Source: Actinomycetota bacterium (lineage in GTDB: Bacteria > Actinomycetota > Humimicrobiia > Humimicrobiales > Humimicrobiaceae). From it: a stretch of 28,181 bases of DNA. Below are positions 24,263 to 28,181 of this stretch, piece after piece. The notes under the pieces are model-generated. The model saw nothing but the letters and a program-made list of their open reading frames with translations, had not been told where the DNA came from and made no database searches. Positions within the stretch are counted from its first letter, which is position 1; each line of letters starts with the position of its first letter. The stretch covers positions 15,597 to 43,777 of the forward strand of contig JAQVJB010000002.1 in NCBI GenBank assembly GCA_028695395.1, given 5' to 3'. The translations under genes and the position numbers were made by a program.

Positions 24263-24856
24263 ATGAATAATCTGGAAAAAACAAAAACTGCTGAAAATCT
24301 TTTAAAAGCTTTTGCAGGTGAATCTCAGGCAAGGAACAGATACACATATTATGCTTCGGTAGCCGATAAGGAAGGTTTTAAGCAGATAAGAAATATTTTT
24401 ATTGAAACTGCAGATAATGAAAAGGAACATGCAAAAAGATTCTATAAATTTCTTCTTGAAGGTTTTAAGGATGAATTACCTGCAGTAATAAATATTGAAG
24501 CATCATACCCGGTTGCACAAGGAAAAACACTTGACAATCTTGAGGCTGCAGCAGGCGGAGAATATGAAGAATGGGCAGAGCTTTATCCATCTTTTGCAAA
24601 AGTAGCAGATGAGGAAGGATTTCCCGAAATTGCTGAAACATTCAGGATGATTGCTCTTGCTGAACAGAGACATGAAACAAGATATAAAAAACTTGCTTCA
24701 AATATCAAAAGCAATAAAGTCTTTAAGAGAGATGAAAAAGTTCTCTGGAAATGCGGAAACTGCGGCTACGTTTCTGAAGGAATAGAAGCTCCCGAAATAT
24801 GTCCTTCATGCATACATCCTCAATCTCATTTTGAGATTTTTGTAGAACCTTATTAA
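24263..24856 (+). CDS. rbr: Rubrerythrin (diiron peroxidase)
   Basis: A cytoplasmic peroxide-scavenging protein of anaerobes that reduces hydrogen peroxide with electrons delivered through rubredoxin. The four-helix ferritin-like domain (1-145) supplies the diiron ligands E20 (in AGESQARNRY), E53 and H56 (ETADNEKEH), E100 and E103 (GGEYEEW) and E134 and H137 (LAEQRHE). The C-terminal rubredoxin-like domain has C164, C167, C180 and C183 (CGNC and CPSC). Length (197) is standard and all ligands are present. GGGAGG about 10 bases upstream supports the ATG. It may be co-transcribed with the hypothetical gene 54 bases upstream. The gene converges on the GltS-like gene with a shared terminator region. 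Confidence 0.95.
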   Translation: MNNLEKTKTAENLLKAFAGESQARNRYTYYASVADKEGFKQIRNIFIETADNEKEHAKRFYKFLLEGFKDELPAVINIEASYPVAQGKTLDNLEAAAGGEYEEWAELYPSFAKVADEEGFPEIAETFRMIALAEQRHETRYKKLASNIKSNKVFKRDEKVLWKCGNCGYVSEGIEAPEICPSCIHPQSHFEIFVEPY

Positions 24857-24874
24857 AAAAATTTTACAGGTACT

Positions 24875-24923
24875 AAGGCAGATTTTAAAATCTTAAACTT
24901 TATTTTTTGAAATCTGCCTTTTT
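24875..24923 (+). terminator. Terminator between rubrerythrin and the converging symporter gene
   Basis: AAGGCAGATTT (24875-24885) pairs perfectly with AAATCTGCCTT (24910-24920), with a 24-base loop and a T tract ending near 24923. The right arm lies inside the 3' end of the leftward symporter gene, whose stop codon is in the loop. A T-rich tract on the minus side lies about 12 bases beyond the stem, so termination may work both ways. Confidence 0.55.
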
Positions 24924-26293
24924 CTCCAGAGCATCAGACCTAAAAGAATCAAAAAGAATGCTATAAATATTATCTGCGTGTACAGATACTGTAATTGATT
25001 ATTTGTCTTGTAACCGTTAACTGCAAGTCCCAAAATAAACATAAGGGGTACTCCTAAAGGGAGAGCTATGGCGCTGCCAAGAACATAATTTTCAGCAGTA
25101 TTTGATTTAGCTTCCGGATCTATTTCATTTAATAATGCCATGCCTGTAGAGATAGTTCCCGTCCATGTACCATAGAAAGCAACAATATGCTCGATTTTAT
25201 AACTTTTAAATATTCTTCTGCATAGAAAAAATGTATAGAAAATAGTTAATACTCCACCGACGGTGGTTATTATTAAAATCGGTATCCAGTTTTCTCTGAA
25301 TGTTACAATTGATATTGATGCTATTGAAGCAACAATCATATAATCAAAAGATGATGAAGAAATTCTCTGAAGCATGTAATTATCAGGATAATTTATGTGG
25401 AGCCAGTTTTTTCTTTTTAGAAAATTAAGGATTATTCTAACAATAATTGTTATCAGGGTAGCAATTACAAAATGAAATCCCCATAATAACTGAGAGACCG
25501 TTTCTCCATAATCTCCCATAGGTTTGAGTGCTATACTTATTCCTTTTAATGAAAAAAAGGTAATTAAATATATTATTCCGATAAGGACAATCTGTATGGA
25601 AAGACTGTCTATAAATATTTTTCTTGGAATAGTCTCTGTATGTTTCTCTTCTATTTCTTTCTCGGGATCATGCTTTTCTGGAGCTTCTTTCTCTAGTCCT
25701 TCCAGTTTTAGCTTCTTCTTGTTTCTTATTAGGTAGTTCATTAGGGGAATTCCAAAAAAAACAGCCCACAAAAATCCTATAGTCGAAAATGACAAACCTA
25801 TATTTGCTCCGTTCGTAAACCCTATAAGTTCCCAGCTTTTACCGATTGAATACGCCTGTCCCGGTCCCTGGGCAAAACTTAAAGGAAGCAAGAGGCCGAA
25901 AGGTGGAAATAAATTCGGCATAAAGGCATAGAATATGAACAGAGATATAGCAAAACCCACTATACCCTGAATTAGGTAAATGCTTATTATTGCAAAACCA
26001 GTATTGATATTATCTTTTCTATCTTCCTTAAATTTATATTCTCTATCTTTCAGTGCAAGCGCTATAAAGCCTATAGCCATTAGATGATATATAAGTTTTC
26101 CTAGAAAATCAGTGTCCAGCACTATCCAGTTTAAAACATCTTTTCCCAGGATAAGACCTATAAATCCGCCGATTATAGCTGTCGGTACAAGAAATCTCTG
26201 AAAAAACTTAATTTTATTTTTCAGTACTATGGCTACAAGAAGAAACAAAGATAGAAAAAGAAAATCTTTAACTGAATACCAGAATTCTTCCAT
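24893..26293 (-). CDS. GltS-like sodium/glutamate symporter family protein
   Basis: An integral membrane transporter of the ESS (GltS) family, which moves glutamate with sodium. About ten to twelve hydrophobic helices are visible, with a long charged cytoplasmic loop (about residues 187-220, KKKLKLEGLEKEAPEKHDPEKEIEEKH) between two homologous halves. The reentrant-loop signatures are PLSFAQGPGQAYSIGKSWE in the first half and FYGTWTGTISTGMALLNEIDPEAKS in the second. Both are divergent from E. coli GltS, so the substrate may not be glutamate. The 466-residue length is slightly above GltS (about 400). AAGGA a few bases before the ATG on the minus strand supports the start. It is transcribed alone and convergent with rubrerythrin. 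Confidence 0.8.
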   Translation of the reverse strand: MEEFWYSVKDFLFLSLFLLVAIVLKNKIKFFQRFLVPTAIIGGFIGLILGKDVLNWIVLDTDFLGKLIYHLMAIGFIALALKDREYKFKEDRKDNINTGFAIISIYLIQGIVGFAISLFIFYAFMPNLFPPFGLLLPLSFAQGPGQAYSIGKSWELIGFTNGANIGLSFSTIGFLWAVFFGIPLMNYLIRNKKKLKLEGLEKEAPEKHDPEKEIEEKHTETIPRKIFIDSLSIQIVLIGIIYLITFFSLKGISIALKPMGDYGETVSQLLWGFHFVIATLITIIVRIILNFLKRKNWLHINYPDNYMLQRISSSSFDYMIVASIASISIVTFRENWIPILIITTVGGVLTIFYTFFLCRRIFKSYKIEHIVAFYGTWTGTISTGMALLNEIDPEAKSNTAENYVLGSAIALPLGVPLMFILGLAVNGYKTNNQLQYLYTQIIFIAFFLILLGLMLWRKRQISKNKV

Positions 26294-26389
26294 TGTTTTC
26301 CTTCCACTAAAGGATTGTATTTTTATGAGGCAATATTTAATAAATTATTTTTTAACAAATTTCTTAATACTACTTGATAAATTAATAAA

Positions 26390-26395
26390 ATTATA
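26390..26395 (-). promoter_or_regulatory. Possible -10 of the GltS-like gene
   Basis: The minus strand reads TATAAT about 97 bases upstream of the start. No convincing -35 is seen, so confidence is low. Confidence 0.3.
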
Positions 26396-26521
26396 ACATA
26401 AGAATTTTTTACTGATGATTTTTTTTTATTATAGACTGGTAAAATTTGTACTTGTTGCAAATTATACCGTCTGAATTCATTAATCTATGAAATATTAAAA
26501 TTAATATTTAAATAATAATTC

Positions 26522-26530
26522 TGATATAAT
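26522..26530 (+). promoter_or_regulatory. Extended -10 promoter of the PlsY-like gene
   Basis: TGaTATAAT is a perfect extended -10, predicting a start near 26537 and a leader of about 40 bases. It resembles the otsA promoter in this window. Confidence 0.55.
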
Positions 26531-26576
26531 CTTTTTTAAGAATTATATTTTTTAAAATCTTAAATAAAAAGTTTTA

Positions 26577-27191
26577 ATGGTAGAAAATATTTATTTTAAG
26601 ATGTTCTATATAATTGCAGGCTATCTTTTAGGCTCAGTTGTATTTGGTTACATCGTCGCAATAATAATTAAGAAGAAAGGATTTGGGTTAGTAGATAGGC
26701 CGGGGACAGCAGGAGCAGCCAGACAGTATGGACTAAAGGCTGCTATACCTACTTTTTTATTTGATTGCGGAAAAGGTGTTCTTGTTCCTTTGATAGGTAA
26801 AATAATAGGCCTTGACATTATTACAATAGTAATTGCAAGCCTTGCAGTTTTGGTAGGGCATAACTGGCCGGTATTTTTCCGATTCAGGGGCGGCGGAGGA
26901 GTTGCCACGGCAATGGGGGTAGCCGGCTATCTTGTTACTATTCCGTTTTTTATAACTCTTGCTGCATCTTTTATTATCGGTTTGATATACAAATACACTT
27001 TAGGTAAAAAACATAAAGTAAATAAAATTGTCGCAGGGTCAATATTTGGAATCTGTTTGCTTCCGATATTAACTTATTTTTTCCACAAATCATTATTACT
27101 TTTCTTGCTTACGATAGGCATCTTTATCATAATAGCTATCAAAGGATTGCTTCTGCATTTTCTTTACAGAAATGTCCCGACAGCCAATTAA
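26577..27191 (+). CDS. PlsY-like glycerol-3-phosphate acyltransferase family protein with altered motifs
   Basis: A five-or-more-helix membrane protein with the layout of PlsY, which transfers acyl groups from acyl-phosphate to glycerol 3-phosphate. The N-terminus (AGYLLGSVVFGYIVAI) and FDCGKG (62-67) fit, and so does GHNWPVFFRFRGGGGVATAMG. However, the canonical GSGNxGATN segment reads GTAGAARQYG (43-52), and GGKG reads GGGG (105-108), losing its Lys. The terminal NIKRL-like segment is only YRNVPTAN. Catalysis is therefore doubtful or altered, and this may be a paralogue. No Shine-Dalgarno precedes the ATG; ATG 26601 is an alternative that would shorten the protein by eight residues. It stands 136 bases before tex. 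Confidence 0.75.
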   Translation: MVENIYFKMFYIIAGYLLGSVVFGYIVAIIIKKKGFGLVDRPGTAGAARQYGLKAAIPTFLFDCGKGVLVPLIGKIIGLDIITIVIASLAVLVGHNWPVFFRFRGGGGVATAMGVAGYLVTIPFFITLAASFIIGLIYKYTLGKKHKVNKIVAGSIFGICLLPILTYFFHKSLLLFLLTIGIFIIIAIKGLLLHFLYRNVPTAN

Positions 27192-27327
27192 TATCGACTA
27201 ATATTAAGTAAATCCTTTTTGCAAAAATCTATTTGGGGAAATTAATTATTTTATTGCGCATAATAGCTATTTCTTATATATTTTTTAAGTTAAAAAATAA
27301 AATAAAAAAATGGATTAAGTTGGGAAT

Positions 27328-28181
27328 ATGGACTTTAAGTTTTCAAAAAAAATATCTGGTGATTTAAAAATAAATGAGCCAAGCATAATCTCTACATTAA
27401 AACTGCTGAATGATGGTAATACCATTCCTTTCATTTCAAGATACCGTAAAGAAGCAACAGGCAATCTTGATGAGCTTCAGATATTAAATATAAAAAAGTA
27501 TTACGAAAATCTTTTAGAGATTGATTCCAGGAAAAATACTATTTTGAATGAGCTTGAAAAGCAGGGGAACCTTTCAGAAGAATTAAAAAAATCAATAAAT
27601 GAAGCTGATTCCCTTAGCAAATTAGAAGACATATATCTTCCTTTCAGGCCAAAAAGAAAAACCAAAGCTTCAGTAGCAAAGGAAATGGGGCTGGAACCTC
27701 TTGCAAAGATGATATTTTCTCAAAAGGAATTTGACCTGGAAAATGAAGCAAAAAAATATTTAAACGAAATCGTTAAGACGGTAAGCGGTGCATTTGAAGG
27801 AGCAGGATTTATAATAGCTGAATGGATAAATGAAGATAAGGATGTACGAGAAAAAGTAAGAAAAATATTTAATGAAGAAGCGATTGTATCTGCTGGGGTT
27901 CTTAGGGGGATGGAAGAATCAGCAATCAAATATAAAGATTATTTTCAATTTAATGAATCTTTGCAAAAAATATTATCTCACCGTTTTTTAGCTATAAAGA
28001 GGGGAGAAAAAGAAAAATTTCTTAAAGTTTCAATATTGCCTCCCGAAGATATTGTTTTTAGAAAAATGGAGCAGCTTTTAATCAAAAATAATAATAAAGC
28101 ATCTGAAATGGTAAAAGATGCAATAAGAGATTCTTATAAAAGACTTCTTGGCCCATCTCTTGAAACAGAAATAACTGTTTT
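27328..28181 (+). CDS. tex: Tex-family RNA-binding transcription accessory protein (5' part)
   Basis: The first 284 residues of a large (usually about 700-750) nucleic-acid-binding protein; the frame is still open at the window end, so the gene is truncated by the window and not broken. The N-terminal helical region matches Tex: NTIPFISRYRKEATGNLDE, a helix-rich stretch, KLEDIYLPFRPKRKTKASVAKEMGLEPLA, and later HRFLAIKRGEKEKFLKV. The YqgF/RNase H-like, helix-hairpin-helix and S1 domains would follow outside. ATG 27328 has only a weak GGGA upstream; the other nearby ATG (27310) meets a stop at once. Tex affects transcription and is generally housekeeping. Confidence 0.9.
   Translation, partial: MDFKFSKKISGDLKINEPSIISTLKLLNDGNTIPFISRYRKEATGNLDELQILNIKKYYENLLEIDSRKNTILNELEKQGNLSEELKKSINEADSLSKLEDIYLPFRPKRKTKASVAKEMGLEPLAKMIFSQKEFDLENEAKKYLNEIVKTVSGAFEGAGFIIAEWINEDKDVREKVRKIFNEEAIVSAGVLRGMEESAIKYKDYFQFNESLQKILSHRFLAIKRGEKEKFLKVSILPPEDIVFRKMEQLLIKNNNKASEMVKDAIRDSYKRLLGPSLETEITV

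Overview
The window is AT-rich bacterial DNA with Shine-Dalgarno-type starts, some GTG/TTG starts, tightly packed short operons and extended -10 promoters. Rubrerythrin, the ferrous-iron transporter FeoAB and a B12-dependent radical SAM enzyme suggest an anaerobic, low-GC lineage. The PadR/HAAS operon is a Gram-positive habit. No rRNA or other phylogenetic marker is present, so I do not name a phylum. I saw no tRNA, CRISPR array, insertion sequence, phage gene or toxin-antitoxin pair. It reads as chromosomal core and niche-adaptation DNA.

Layout. (1) 35-3112: iron uptake: feoA, feoB, a 58-residue Cys-rich FeoB companion, and a DtxR/MntR-type repressor. (2) 3282-5357: a 7TM-PAS-GGDEF-HD-GYP protein for cyclic-di-GMP turnover. 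(3) 5531-8645: a PadR-controlled envelope operon (PadR, HAAS/DUF1700 membrane protein, DUF4097 protein, DUF2807 lipoprotein, and a membrane protein with an octad-repeat tail), closed by a strong terminator. (4) 8880-12604: a two-TM SPFH/slipin protein followed by a P2-type cation ATPase. (5) 12611-16931: a divergent trehalose locus, with DUF5752-treT leftward and otsA-otsB rightward, encoding two independent routes to trehalose. (6) 17070-20151: a DUF5698/DUF2179 membrane protein, an asparagine-synthetase-like enzyme whose glutaminase site is destroyed, and a ZIP metal transporter. (7) 20322-21319: a small putative lipoprotein converging on a conserved DUF6530-like protein. (8) 21320-24856: a non-coding stretch with tandem repeats and hairpins, an HpnP-like B12/radical SAM enzyme, a 514-base gap with a degenerate direct repeat, a hypothetical gene and rubrerythrin. 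(9) 24893-28181: a GltS-like symporter (leftward), a PlsY-like protein with altered signature motifs, and the 5' part of tex, cut by the window end.

The most interesting items are the DUF5752 protein, which is an internal duplication transcribed with treT; the amidotransferase-dead asparagine synthetase; the PlsY-like protein lacking canonical motif residues; the PadR promoter/operator overlap; and the two-hairpin leader in front of the radical SAM gene. I found no clearly new multi-gene defence or mobile system.
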